From assembly GCA_025351005.1 (NCBI GenBank), contig JANXWS010000062.1, forward strand, positions 25,550 to 89,549: a stretch of 64,000 nt of DNA, in the 5' to 3' direction. Each line of letters begins with the position of its first letter. The stretch's first letter is position 1. A program made the position numbers and the translations under genes. The notes under the pieces are model-generated. The model made no database searches. It saw nothing but the letters and a program-made list of their open reading frames with translations, and had not been told where the DNA came from. This document shows, piece by piece, positions 1-8,457 of the stretch. This stretch comes from Pseudomonadota bacterium. GTDB lineage: Bacteria; Pseudomonadota; Gammaproteobacteria; Steroidobacterales; Steroidobacteraceae.

Positions 1-1363
1 TGATGCGCGCCAGGTTGACGATGCACTCGCGCAGCACCGCGTTCTGCACCTTCTGGAACTCGGCATCGCCCTCGGCCTCGTCGCCTGGCGCGCGGTTCGG
101 CATGATCAGCCGCACCAGCTGCGAGTCGAGGTTGTCCTCGACGCTGATCAGCACCGCGGCGATGTCGACGAGCGCGCCATCGGCCGGCGGGCCCTGGCGG
201 ACGACGATGTCCTTCAGGCGCAGGATCTGCGCCTGCACCTTGGCGCGCAGGCCGCCGAGGCCGAGCACGCCGAGCGTGTCGCTGATCTTGCGCAGCATCT
301 CGAGCTGCGCACCGAGCTCCTCGACCTGCGCGCCACCCTTGCGCACGAAGATGTCGAGAACGTCCTTGACCCGCGACAGGTCCTCCTTGATCGCCGCCGC
401 CACCGTCTCCATCAGCTTCACGGACGGCGCCGACAGGTTCTCGCGCTCCTGCTCGACAGCCTCCGAGACCGGCAGCAGGTCGTGCAGCTTGAACGACGCC
501 CGCACCGCCGCGGTACGGGGGCCGGGGCTGGTGGCGCGCGCAACGTAATAGAGCAGGTTGTTCAGCAGGTCGAGCGGCGGCGCCTCCGCGTAACGCGGCT
601 CGCCGGTCTCGTATAGGCGCCTGAGCTCGCGATCCGCCTGACCGAGCAGGCGCTTGATCGTCGCCGTGCCCTCGAGCCCGCCCTCCCGCAGCGCCTCGAC
701 GACGGCGCCGATGACCCACCACAGCTGGAACACCGACTGGCGGGTCGCGACCTGCTCGAGACGCTCGGCGACCACGGAGATGATCTCGAGGTGCTGCACC
801 GGACGCTCGCCGCGGATCCAGCCGAGCAGGCCGACCTGGAAGCGCGGCCGCAGGCGGCGCGCCCACTGCGCGACCGTCAGCGGGGCCTCGCCCGCCGCTT
901 CCGGCGGCGGCTGCGGCTTGCGATCGGACGTCAGGTTCAGCAGCAGCAGCGTGCCCTCGGAGAGCAGCGCGTGGCCGCGCACGGCGCGCAGGTCGTTGAG
1001 CAGCGGCAGCAGCACGAGTGCCAGGTCGCGGCCGCCGCCGAGCACGCGCTCGAGGTAGGCTGGCAGCTGCACCATCGCGCGCATCAGCGCATCGAGGCTC
1101 TCCGGCTGGTTGCGATTCTCGTCGGCGTGCTCGTCCAGGTAGCGGGCGACCTGCTCCATCTCCTCGGCGAGCAGCGCCGCGCCGTACACCTCGACCATGC
1201 GCAGCACGCCGTGCACCTCGTGCAGGCGCGCGACGCAGGTCTCGAGCGTCGTGTGCTCGTCCGGACGTTCGGCGAAGGACTCGAGCGCGGCGCGTGCCTC
1301 GCCGAGCGTCGTCCCGAGCTCGCTGGCGACGACGTGCAGGGTTTGTTCGGCGACCGCCGTCAT
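1..1363 (-). CDS. chpA: ChpA-type chemosensory pili hybrid kinase, N-terminal part (cut by window edge)
   Basis: About 454 N-terminal residues, open at the left edge. ChpA is the CheA-like hybrid histidine kinase that takes signals from PilJ via PilI and phosphorylates PilG and PilH to control type IV pilus twitching. The visible part is helical and acidic, with Hpt-like four-helix segments (for example LHEVHGVLRMVEVYGAALL near residue 50), as in the N-terminal Hpt arrays of ChpA. Kinase and receiver domains would lie beyond the window. The ATG is 3 bases after the pilJ stop. The call rests mostly on position after pilG-H-I-J. No pilK methyltransferase gene lies between pilJ and chpA, unlike in Pseudomonas. 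Confidence 0.85.
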   Translation of the reverse strand, partial: MTAVAEQTLHVVASELGTTLGEARAALESFAERPDEHTTLETCVARLHEVHGVLRMVEVYGAALLAEEMEQVARYLDEHADENRNQPESLDALMRAMVQLPAYLERVLGGGRDLALVLLPLLNDLRAVRGHALLSEGTLLLLNLTSDRKPQPPPEAAGEAPLTVAQWARRLRPRFQVGLLGWIRGERPVQHLEIISVVAERLEQVATRQSVFQLWWVIGAVVEALREGGLEGTATIKRLLGQADRELRRLYETGEPRYAEAPPLDLLNNLLYYVARATSPGPRTAAVRASFKLHDLLPVSEAVEQERENLSAPSVKLMETVAAAIKEDLSRVKDVLDIFVRKGGAQVEELGAQLEMLRKISDTLGVLGLGGLRAKVQAQILRLKDIVVRQGPPADGALVDIAAVLISVEDNLDSQLVRLIMPNRAPGDEAEGDAEFQKVQNAVLRECIVNLARI

Positions 1364-1366
1364 CGC

Positions 1367-2719
1367 TCAGGCCTTCGCGCCGCCGGCCTTGCGCGCGGCC
1401 GGCTCGCCGTCGGCTCCGGCGCCAGGCTTGACGAGCTGCACCTTGGCGGTCTTCGGCTGGCTGGCCGGGCGCTCCGGCAGCCGGAAGCCGGCGACCGACT
1501 TGCGCAGCTGCGCCGACAGGTCGGCGAGCTTGGCGACCGACAGTGACATGCCGGTCGTACCCTCGGCGGTCTGGGTGCTGATCTCGCGCAGCACCTGCAT
1601 GCTGCGCGAGATGTTGGCCGAGACCGCGGCCTGCTGGCGCGCGCTCGCCGAGATGTTCTGCATCAGCGCCGCGATCTGGTGCGACACCTGCTCGATCTCC
1701 TCGAGCGCCGCGCCCGCGTTCTCGGCCAGCAGTGCGCCGCCGACGACGTCGGTGGTGCTGCGCTCCATCGACACCACCGCCTCGTTAGTGTCGGCCTGGA
1801 TCGTGCGCACCAGCACCTCGATCTGCTTGGTGGAGCCCGCCGCCCGCTCGGCCAGCCGCTGCACTTCGTCGGCGACCACCGCAAAGCCGCGGCCGGCCTC
1901 GCCCGCCATCGACGCCTGGATCGAGGCATTGAGCGCCAGGATGTTGGTCTGCTCGGCGATGTCGTTGATCAGCTCGACGATGTTGCCGATCTCCTGCGAG
2001 CTCTCGCCGAGCCGCTTGATGCGCTTCGACGTCTCCTGGATGGTTTCACGGATGGCGTTCATGCCATCGATCGTGCGGCGCACGGCGTCGCCGCCCTTGT
2101 GGGCGACGTCGACCGAGTGCCGCGCGACGTCGGCGCAGCGTTCGGCGTTGCCGGACACCTCCTCGATGGAGGCCGCCATCTCGCCGACCGACTCGGTCGC
2201 CGAGGCGACCTGCTTCGATTGGCCGCCGCTCGCCTTGGCGAGGTGCGCGGCCGCCGCCTGGGTCGACTTGGCGGCGGCGTCGAGCGAGATTGCGGAGGCG
2301 TTGATCGTCGTGACCAGCTCGCGCAGCGCGCCGATCGCGTAGTTGATCGAGTCCGCGATCGCGCCGGTAATGTCCTCGGTGACGGTCGCCTGCGCGGTCA
2401 GGTCGCCGTCGGCGAGGCTCGTGAGCTCGTCGAGCAGCCGCAGGATCGCCTCCTGGTTGCGCTCGTTCTGGCGCGACTGCTGCTCGGCGGCGAGCCTCAG
2501 GCTCGCCGCCCGCCGCTGGCCGACGAAGGCGAGCGCGGTGGCGAGCAGCGCCGCGAGCACGAGCGCCAGCGCCGGCCACGGGCCGCCGGGGACGAGCGCG
2601 CCCTGGCCGATCGCGTTGAGCGTGATCGCGAGCGCCGCGAGCAGGAGCGCGAGCGTCGCGAGCTTCAGCAACAGCGGCAGCCGCTCAATGGCCTTGTCCT
2701 GGTCGGAGGTTGCATTCAT
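1367..2719 (-). CDS. pilJ: PilJ-type methyl-accepting chemotaxis protein, short form
   Basis: 450 residues. This is the transmembrane receptor of the pilus chemosensory system. TM1 (about 14-36) and TM2 (about 49-67) are separated by only about 12 residues. A HAMP-like linker and a long MCP signalling coiled coil follow, with the conserved hairpin tip around 255-290 (AEQTNILALNASIQASMAGE). Classical PilJ is about 680 residues with two periplasmic PilJ domains. Here the whole periplasmic sensor is absent, so signals would have to come through the membrane or cytoplasm. It lies between pilI (46 bases upstream) and chpA (3 bases downstream). Confidence 0.9.
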   Translation of the reverse strand: MNATSDQDKAIERLPLLLKLATLALLLAALAITLNAIGQGALVPGGPWPALALVLAALLATALAFVGQRRAASLRLAAEQQSRQNERNQEAILRLLDELTSLADGDLTAQATVTEDITGAIADSINYAIGALRELVTTINASAISLDAAAKSTQAAAAHLAKASGGQSKQVASATESVGEMAASIEEVSGNAERCADVARHSVDVAHKGGDAVRRTIDGMNAIRETIQETSKRIKRLGESSQEIGNIVELINDIAEQTNILALNASIQASMAGEAGRGFAVVADEVQRLAERAAGSTKQIEVLVRTIQADTNEAVVSMERSTTDVVGGALLAENAGAALEEIEQVSHQIAALMQNISASARQQAAVSANISRSMQVLREISTQTAEGTTGMSLSVAKLADLSAQLRKSVAGFRLPERPASQPKTAKVQLVKPGAGADGEPAARKAGGAKA

Positions 2720-2765
2720 CGCATGGCACTCCGACGCCTCACCAGGTCCTGGACAGGGGCGCGCC

Positions 2766-3335
2766 TCACGCGGCGGCCTGCAGGAACGCCGGGCTCTCGA
2801 CCAGCAGCTTCAGGCTCAGCACCGGCCAGCGCTCGCCGCCGCGGCGGAAGGCGCCCGCGAGATAGCGGTCGCAGCGTACCAGCGTCGGTGGCGCGGTCGT
2901 CTCGAACTCCGCATCGGCAAAGCGCCGGAAGCCCTGCACCTCGTCGACGACCAGTCCCACCGGGATGTCGCGGTGGTTGACGACCAGCACGCGGACGTTG
3001 CGGCCGGGCGCCGTCGCGCCGCTGCCCAGGTACTGGCGCAGGTCGACGACCGGCAGCAGCTGGCCGCGCACGTTCGCGAGCCCGCGGATCCAGGCGCGCG
3101 CGCCGGGCACGCGCGTCAGGCCGGGCGGCAGCGCCATGACCTCGCGGGTCTCCTCACGCGCCACCAGGAAGCTCTCGGGCCCGAGCCGGAACGCGACCCC
3201 GACCCACTCGCGACCCGCGGCCGAGTCGCGTCCGCCCGCCGCCTCGCGGCCGCGGCGTTCGAGCTCACGCAGCAGTTCGAAGGGGCGGTCGCGAAGCTCT
3301 CGAAGGCTCGGCGGCTGCGACATCGCGGCGTTCAC
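2766..3335 (-). CDS. pilI: PilI, CheW-like coupling protein
   Basis: 189 residues with one CheW domain over roughly residues 42-180 (WVGVAFRLGPESFLVAREE; GLANVRGQLLPVVDLRQYLG). It should couple the PilJ receptor to the ChpA kinase in the cytoplasmic array. The GTG start at 3335 overlaps the pilH stop by 4 bases, implying translational coupling. An in-frame ATG four codons downstream (3323) is an alternative start. Confidence 0.9.
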   Translation of the reverse strand: MNAAMSQPPSLRELRDRPFELLRELERRGREAAGGRDSAAGREWVGVAFRLGPESFLVAREETREVMALPPGLTRVPGARAWIRGLANVRGQLLPVVDLRQYLGSGATAPGRNVRVLVVNHRDIPVGLVVDEVQGFRRFADAEFETTAPPTLVRCDRYLAGAFRRGGERWPVLSLKLLVESPAFLQAAA

Positions 3336-3697
3336 CCGGCCAGCGCCGCTTGCGCCTTCTCGACCAGCAGCTGCGGCGAGACCGGCTTGACCAGATAGTC
3401 GACCGCTCCCTGGCGCATGCCCCAGACGCGGTCCGACGGCTGCGACTTGCTGGTGACCATGATCACCGGGATGCGGCGCGTCTCCGGGTCGTTCGCGAGC
3501 GTGCGCGTCGCCTGGAAGCCGTTGACGCCCGGCATCACGACGTCCATCAGGATCAGGTCCGGCTTCATCGACTTCGCGAGCCGGATGCCTTCGGCGCCGT
3601 CGCCGGCGGCGGCGGTCTGGTAGCCATGCTTCTCGAGCGCCTTGCGGATGACGTGCACCTCGGTCGGCGAGTCGTCGACGATCAGGATCAGTGCCAT
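3332..3697 (-). CDS. pilH: PilH, single-domain response regulator
   Basis: 121 residues, a stand-alone CheY-like receiver. The acidic pocket D8-D9, phospho-acceptor D52 (LILMDVVMPG), T82 and K104 are all present. In the Pil-Chp system PilH is the second receiver; it modulates phospho-flow from ChpA and pilus retraction. No DNA-binding domain is present. It lies 16 bases after pilG and overlaps pilI by 4 bases. Confidence 0.93.
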   Translation of the reverse strand: MALILIVDDSPTEVHVIRKALEKHGYQTAAAGDGAEGIRLAKSMKPDLILMDVVMPGVNGFQATRTLANDPETRRIPVIMVTSKSQPSDRVWGMRQGAVDYLVKPVSPQLLVEKAQAALAG

Positions 3698-3713
3698 GGC
3701 CTGCCTCCCGCGC

Positions 3714-4139
3714 TCACGACGTGGCCGCGGCGGGCGCGGCGACGTGCTGCTCGATCGCGGCGAGCAGCTCGTCGCGCGTGAACGGCTTCGTCAGGTAGTG
3801 CTCGGAGCCGACGATGCGGCCGCGGGCGCGGTCGAAGAGCCCGTCCTTGGACGACAGCATGATCACCGGGATCGCGCGGAACACCTTGTTGTGCTTGATC
3901 AGCGAGCAGGTCTGGTAGCCGTCGAGCCGCGGCATCATGATGTCGACGAAGACGATGTCCGGCTGGTGGTCGGCGATCTTCGCCAGCGCGTCGAAGCCGT
4001 CGACCGCCGTGTACACCTCGCAGCCTTCCTTCGAGAGCAGCGTCTCGGCGGTGCGCCGGATCGTCTTGCTGTCGTCGATGACCAGCACTTTCAGGCCCGA
4101 GAGGCGGGACTTGGAAGCTGGCTGCGCTGCGTTGTTCAT
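3714..4139 (-). CDS. pilG: PilG, single-domain response regulator
   Basis: 141 residues, CheY-like receiver. After a short polar N-terminus come VLVIDDSKT, the phospho-acceptor motif VFVDIMMPRLDG and the switch lysine in YLTKPF. PilG is the ChpA target that promotes pilus extension. The frame is open upstream to 4235, but the ATG at 4139 is chosen because an AGGTG-like ribosome site lies just before it and the upstream extension does not look like receiver sequence. First gene of the pilG-H-I-J-chpA operon. Confidence 0.92.
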   Translation of the reverse strand: MNNAAQPASKSRLSGLKVLVIDDSKTIRRTAETLLSKEGCEVYTAVDGFDALAKIADHQPDIVFVDIMMPRLDGYQTCSLIKHNKVFRAIPVIMLSSKDGLFDRARGRIVGSEHYLTKPFTRDELLAAIEQHVAAPAAATS

Positions 4140-4440
4140 CGCTTGCACCTGATCTCGCGCCGGACCGCCCCATCGCGCCCGCCAGTCGGGCGGAGCAGTC
4201 GAGGTCGGACCCGGATAACCCACGGGTTTTAACATATCAAGCGTGAGGTGGCCACGTCGCCGCGTCGATGCAGTTCACAGTTCGAAACGCCCGCACCACC
4301 GCCGGCGCGGCGCGCGACGCCGGTGCCACTGCAGTGCAGGTGTACACTGACGGCGCACCCCCGCCGGGGTGATCCGCGTCACAACTTCGAGCTTCGGCCG
4401 CGCCGATCGGCGGTTGCGCGAGCTGGCTGGAGAGCGCTGC
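4140..4440. other. Divergent intergenic region between pilG and gshB
   Basis: About 300 bases shared by two divergent operons. It holds no convincing gene. On the minus strand an AT-rich patch near 4215-4245 (cttgatatgttaaaac) is the best place for the pil operon promoter, but no -10 stands out. A sigma-54 type GG-N10-GC element was looked for and not found. Confidence 0.4.
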
Positions 4441-5409
4441 ATGCCCGCCCCCGTGCGCCTCGGCGTCGTGATGGACCCGATTGCGAACATCAAGCCGGTC
4501 AAGGATTCGACGCTCGCGCTGCTGCTGGCGGCGCAGGGGCGCGGCTGGGAGCTCTACTACGCGGAGCAGCATCACCTGTCGCTGCGCGACGGCAAGGCGC
4601 AAGGCCGGCTCGCACCGCTCGGCGTGCGCCTCGACCTCGCCGGCTGGTACACGCTCGGCGAGCCGGCGCTGCGCCCGCTGGTCGACCTCGACGTGATCCT
4701 GATGCGCAAGGACCCGCCGTTCGACACCGAGTACATCTACACGACCTATGTCCTCGAGCGCGCCGAGGCCGACGGCGTGCTGGTCGCCAACCGCCCGCAG
4801 GGGCTGCGCGACATGAACGAGAAGGTGTACACGGCCTGGTTCCCGCAGTGCTGCGCGCCGACGCTGATCACGCGCGACATGGGCGACATGCACGCCTTCC
4901 TGCGCGAGCACGGCAAGATCGTCGCGAAGCCCTTGCACGGCATGGGCGGCCGCTCGATCTTCGTACTCGACCGCGGCGACAAGAACGCGACCGTGGTGTT
5001 CGAGACGCTGACCGACTACGGCAGCCGCTTTGCGCTGGTGCAGCGCTACCTGCCGGAGATCGTCGCCACCGGCGACTCGCGCGTGATCCTGGTCGACGGC
5101 GAGCCGGTGCCGTTCGCGCTCGCCCGCATCCCGGCCAGCGAGGACCACCGCGGCAATCTCGCCGCCGGCGCGCGCGGCGTCGGCCGGCCGCTGAACGAGC
5201 GCGACCGCTGGCTCGCCGCAGAGATCGGCCCGACGCTGCGCGAGCGCGGCATGCTGTTCGTCGGCCTCGACGTCATCGGCGGCTTCATTACCGAGATCAA
5301 CGTCACGAGCCCGACCGGCATCCGCGAGATCGACAAGGAGTTCCGCACCAACATCGGCGGCCTGGTGATCGACGCCCTCGAACGGCGGCTCGCGAGCCGG
5401 GGCGCCTGA
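4441..5409 (+). CDS. gshB: Glutathione synthetase
   Basis: 322 residues. ATP-grasp ligase joining gamma-glutamylcysteine and glycine to make glutathione in the cytosol. It opens with the family signature LGVVMDPIANIKPVKDSTLA, then NRPQGLRDMNEK, the ATP-binding KPLHGMGGRSIF, and the C-terminal metal-binding FITEINVTSPTGIREID. Length matches E. coli GshB (316). The frame extends 24 codons further upstream, but ATG 4441 has a GGAG site 10-11 bases before it and gives the family N-terminus. gshB followed by tonB, yqgE and ruvX is a conserved gammaproteobacterial order. Confidence 0.97.
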   Translation: MPAPVRLGVVMDPIANIKPVKDSTLALLLAAQGRGWELYYAEQHHLSLRDGKAQGRLAPLGVRLDLAGWYTLGEPALRPLVDLDVILMRKDPPFDTEYIYTTYVLERAEADGVLVANRPQGLRDMNEKVYTAWFPQCCAPTLITRDMGDMHAFLREHGKIVAKPLHGMGGRSIFVLDRGDKNATVVFETLTDYGSRFALVQRYLPEIVATGDSRVILVDGEPVPFALARIPASEDHRGNLAAGARGVGRPLNERDRWLAAEIGPTLRERGMLFVGLDVIGGFITEINVTSPTGIREIDKEFRTNIGGLVIDALERRLASRGA

Positions 5410-5451
5410 GCGGCGGCCCGCAACCCGCCGCTGACCCGCTGCAGGCGGGCG

Positions 5452-5457
5452 TATAAT
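5452..5457 (+). promoter_or_regulatory. -10 element (TATAAT) directly before tonB
   Basis: A perfect TATAAT with only 7 bases to the GTG at 5465. The predicted transcription start is at or within a base or two of the start codon, so the message would be leaderless. The best -35 is CTGACC (5431-5436) at a short 15-bp spacing. A GC-rich dyad flanks the hexamer. Confidence 0.5.
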
Positions 5458-5464
5458 CGCGCCC

Positions 5465-6382
5465 GTGTCAGACACGATGCTGCTCGACGAGCTCGCGAAG
5501 CAGCGCGAGGCGCTGCCGCCGGCGCGCGACCGGCTGCTGACGACGACGTTCCTGGTGGGCTCCCTGCACGCGCTCGTGATCCTCGGCATCAGCTTCGCGC
5601 CGTCGCAGACGGCGGGCACTCCGGACGCGCCGCCGCTCGAGGTGCTCCTGGTGCACGATGCGGTCGCCGATCTGCAGGACAACGCACGGCCCGACTACCT
5701 GGCTCAGCTCACGCAGCGCGGCGCGGGCACCGCCGCGGACGTCCGCGGCGCCGAGTCGCCGCACCGAGCGCCGGACGACCCCGGCCAGGAGGGCAAGCAC
5801 GACGCCGCCGACGCCGCCGGCACCGCGAGCGATGGCGAGCAGGACCTGCTCGCGACCCGCGCGAGCGCGCCCGACCGGCGCCACTTCGCGCACGCGGGCG
5901 AGGGTGCCGCGAGCGGCAGCCCGCTGGTGTTCGAGCCGCTGTCGCCGGAAGCGTCGCAGGCCGACAGCGGCGCGGCGCTGACGCTGCGCGGCCGTACGGA
6001 GCGCGAGCTGATCGTGACGCCGAACACGCGCGCGTCCGGCGTCGCGGTGTACCTGGACGCGTGGCGGCGCAAGATCGAGCGCATCGGCACCGCCAACTAC
6101 CCGCTCGACGCCGTGCGGCGCGCCGGCCTCGACGGCCGCCCGGTTCTCGAGGTGCAGATCCTGGCGGACGGCCGGCTCGGGCACGCGAGCATCCTGCACA
6201 GCAGCGGCCAACCCGAGATCGACCGGGCGGCGCTCGGCATCCTGCGGCTCGCGCAGCCGTTCGAGCCGTTTTCGGCAGGGCTCGCGGCGCGGCACGACGC
6301 GCTCAGGCTGGTCTACGAGTGGCAGTTCCTCGGCGGCGTGCCGGGCGACGCGACCGTGCGCATGCCGGGCGACACGCGCTGA
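5465..6382 (+). CDS. TonB-like energy transducer
   Basis: 305 residues. A short cytoplasmic N-terminus and one membrane anchor (about 24-46, TTTFLVGSLHALVILGISF) are followed by a long, charged, low-complexity periplasmic linker and a C-terminal TonB-type domain (about 205-295: AWRRKIERIGTANYP, then GRPVLEVQILADGRLGHASI). The linker is Asp/Ala/Gly-rich rather than the usual Pro-Lys repeat. TonB couples the inner-membrane proton motive force to outer-membrane receptors. Position after gshB and before yqgE matches the conserved tonB at this locus. GTG start; an ATG four codons later is possible. No exbBD nearby. Confidence 0.85.
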   Translation: MSDTMLLDELAKQREALPPARDRLLTTTFLVGSLHALVILGISFAPSQTAGTPDAPPLEVLLVHDAVADLQDNARPDYLAQLTQRGAGTAADVRGAESPHRAPDDPGQEGKHDAADAAGTASDGEQDLLATRASAPDRRHFAHAGEGAASGSPLVFEPLSPEASQADSGAALTLRGRTERELIVTPNTRASGVAVYLDAWRRKIERIGTANYPLDAVRRAGLDGRPVLEVQILADGRLGHASILHSSGQPEIDRAALGILRLAQPFEPFSAGLAARHDALRLVYEWQFLGGVPGDATVRMPGDTR

Positions 6383-6394
6383 ACGCGCCGCGCC

Positions 6395-6423
6395 TTGTCG
6401 TCGCCGGTGCGCGGGCCGATACT
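6395..6423 (+). promoter_or_regulatory. Promoter before yqgE placing +1 on the ATG
   Basis: -35 TTGTCG (6395-6400), exactly 17 bp, then -10 GATACT (6418-6423). Counting 7 bases from the -10 puts the transcription start on the A of the yqgE ATG at 6430, so this promoter would give a leaderless mRNA. Confidence 0.5.
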
Positions 6424-6429
6424 AGCGGC

Positions 6430-7002
6430 ATGCGCGGCGCCTACCTGACGAACCAGCTGCTGGTCGCGATGCCCACGCTCGCCGACCCGAACTTCGCCCA
6501 GTCCGTGACGCTGATCTGCGAGCACACCGACAAGGGTGCGCTCGGCATAGTGATCAACCGGCCGCTGCCGATGGCGCTCGGCGACGTGTTCGACCAGCTG
6601 GCGCTACCGCCGGCGGACCCGAAGTTCCGCGAGCAGCCGGTGCTGCGCGGCGGCCCGGTGCAGCAGGACCGCGGCTTCGTGCTGCACCCGCCGTCGGCGC
6701 CGGGCGACCGCAGCTGGGACTCGACGATCGAGGTGTCGCCGACGCTGCAGATGACGACGTCGTGCGACATCCTGAGCTCGATGGCGCGCGGCCAAGGCCC
6801 GCCGCAGGCGGTCGTGGCGCTCGGCTACGCCGGCTGGGATGCCGGCCAGCTCGAGGACGAGATCCGCTCGAACGCCTGGCTCAACGTTCCGGCCGACGAT
6901 TCGATCATCTTCACGACGCCCTACGACCAGCGCTGGCAGGCCGCCGCCCGGCTGCTGGGCATCGACGTCCAACGGCTCTCGCACAACGCCGGTCATGCCT
7001 GA
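6430..7002 (+). CDS. yqgE: YqgE/AlgH family protein
   Basis: 190 residues, UPF0301 family. Characteristic stretches are LTNQLLVAMPTLADPNFAQS at the N-terminus, GALGIVINRPL, VLRGGPVQQDRGFVLH and ALGYAGWDAGQLEDEI. The biochemical function is unsettled; the Pseudomonas member was named AlgH from alginate genetics. No ribosome-binding site precedes the ATG, in keeping with the leaderless promoter above. The stop overlaps the ruvX start by 8 bases. Confidence 0.93.
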   Translation: MRGAYLTNQLLVAMPTLADPNFAQSVTLICEHTDKGALGIVINRPLPMALGDVFDQLALPPADPKFREQPVLRGGPVQQDRGFVLHPPSAPGDRSWDSTIEVSPTLQMTTSCDILSSMARGQGPPQAVVALGYAGWDAGQLEDEIRSNAWLNVPADDSIIFTTPYDQRWQAAARLLGIDVQRLSHNAGHA

Positions 7003-7477
7003 CGCGCAGGCCGGCGCCAGCACGCCCGGCCGGCCGGCTCCAGGTCTCGTCCTTGGCTTCGACTTCGGCTCGCGCCGGATCGGCGTCGCCGCCGGCGACA
7101 CGCTGACGCGCGGCGCCCGGCCGCTCGGCGTCGTCGCCGCGCGCGCCGGGGAGCCCGACTGGCCGGCGCTCGAGCGCTATCTGCGCGACTGGGGGCCGCG
7201 GCTGCTGGTCGTCGGCGTCCCCTATAATATGGACGGCACGCCAGGGGCGCTGACCGACGCGGCGCAGGGCTTCGCTGCCGAGCTCGGCCGCCGCGCCGGG
7301 CTGCCGGTCATCAGCGTCGACGAGCGGCTGTCGTCGCGCGAGGCCGCGGACATCCTGCGCGCCAAGCGCCGCAGCGGCGAGCGCGGGCGGCGCGTCCGGC
7401 ACGGCGACGTCGATGCGGCGGCGGCCTGCGTGCTGCTGGAGCAATGGCTGCGCGGCGCCGCCGCGCCGAACGAGTGA
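6995..7477 (+). CDS. ruvX: Putative Holliday junction resolvase RuvX/YqgF
   Basis: 160 residues with an RNase H-like fold. An N-terminal tail precedes LGFDFGSRRIGVAAGD (acidic residue of the metal site), then LLVVGVPYNMDGTPG, SVDERLSS and a late acidic segment in HGDVDAAAACVLLEQWL. Family members process 16S rRNA 5' ends or Holliday junctions. The ATG lies within the end of yqgE. The following pyrB ATG is only 5 bases after this stop, so yqgE-ruvX-pyrB form one operon. No pyrR gene lies in between, unlike in Pseudomonas. Confidence 0.93.
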   Translation: MPDAQAGASTPGRPAPGLVLGFDFGSRRIGVAAGDTLTRGARPLGVVAARAGEPDWPALERYLRDWGPRLLVVGVPYNMDGTPGALTDAAQGFAAELGRRAGLPVISVDERLSSREAADILRAKRRSGERGRRVRHGDVDAAAACVLLEQWLRGAAAPNE

Positions 7478-7482
7478 GCTGC

Positions 7483-8457
7483 ATGCTGCCCTTCAGCCAG
7501 TACGACGCCGACGGACGACTGCACCACCTGATTACGCTCGAGGGCATGAGCAGCGCGCAGGTGCGCGAGCTGCTCGACCGCGCGCAGGCCCACCTGCGCC
7601 GCCCGGGCGAGCCGCCGGCCCGCAGCCGCGCGCTCGAGGGCGTCTCGGTCGGCAGCATCTTCACCGAGCCCAGCACGCGCACGCGCGCCTCGTTCGAGCT
7701 GGCGGCGCGTCGCCTCGGCGCCGACGTGCTCAACCTCGAGATCCAGCTGTCCTCGCGCGTCAAGGGCGAGACCGTGCTCGACACGATCTACACCCTGCAG
7801 GCGATGGCGGTCGACGTCTTCGTGATCCGCGACGCCGAGGTCGGCGTCTGCCAGTACGTCGCCGAGCACGTCCAGCCGCACGTCAGCGTGCTGTCGGCGG
7901 GCGAGGCGCACGTTTCCCACCCGACCCAGGGCCTGCTCGACGCGCTGACGATCCTGCAGTTCAAGGGCGGCTTCCGCGACCTGGTGGTGGCGGTGGTCGG
8001 CGACGTGCGCCACTCGCGCGTCGCGCGCTCGGCCTACGAGGTGTTCACGGCGCTCGAGGTGGGCGAACTGCGCATCGTCGGGCCGAGGGCATTGCTGCCG
8101 GAGGCGGGCGAGATGCCGGGCGCGCGCCGCTTCGAGTCGCTCGAGGCCGGGATCCTGCATGCCGACGTCGTCATGATGCTGCGCATCCAGCGCGAGCGGA
8201 TGGCGGAGGCCTCGATTCCGGATCCGCACGACTACTGCGCGCGCTGGGGCCTGACCGCGAAGCGCCTCAAGCTCGCACGGCCCGAGGCGATCGTGATGCA
8301 CCCCGGACCGATGAACCGCGAGGTCGAGATCGCGAGCGAGGTCGCCGACGGGCCGCACTCGGTGATCCGCCAGCAGGTAACCAACGGCGTCGCGGTGCGC
8401 ATGGCGGTGCTCGAGACCGTGATCGGGAACCGCGACCGGCGGCGCGGCCGCCGATGA
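7483..8457 (+). CDS. pyrB: Aspartate carbamoyltransferase catalytic subunit
   Basis: 324 residues. Second step of de novo pyrimidine synthesis: carbamoyl phosphate plus aspartate to N-carbamoylaspartate. The carbamoyl-phosphate site FTEPSTRTRASFE, the HPTQGLLDALTI motif, and HPGPMNRE near the C-terminus are all present. An in-frame ATG at 7444 lies inside ruvX; ATG 7483 gives the expected N-terminus. The stop overlaps the next start (ATGA), coupling it to the PyrK-like gene. No regulatory subunit PyrI is seen. Confidence 0.96.
   Translation: MLPFSQYDADGRLHHLITLEGMSSAQVRELLDRAQAHLRRPGEPPARSRALEGVSVGSIFTEPSTRTRASFELAARRLGADVLNLEIQLSSRVKGETVLDTIYTLQAMAVDVFVIRDAEVGVCQYVAEHVQPHVSVLSAGEAHVSHPTQGLLDALTILQFKGGFRDLVVAVVGDVRHSRVARSAYEVFTALEVGELRIVGPRALLPEAGEMPGARRFESLEAGILHADVVMMLRIQRERMAEASIPDPHDYCARWGLTAKRLKLARPEAIVMHPGPMNREVEIASEVADGPHSVIRQQVTNGVAVRMAVLETVIGNRDRRRGRR

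Noticed and set aside
4140..4440. Sigma-54 promoter before the pil operon
   Set aside because: A TGGCC...GCTTG stretch on the minus strand has the GG and GC one base too close together.
4237..5682. Long open frame on the minus strand opposite gshB
   Set aside because: Low-complexity Arg/Ala/Val-rich product, antisense to a clear gshB; a by-product of high GC.
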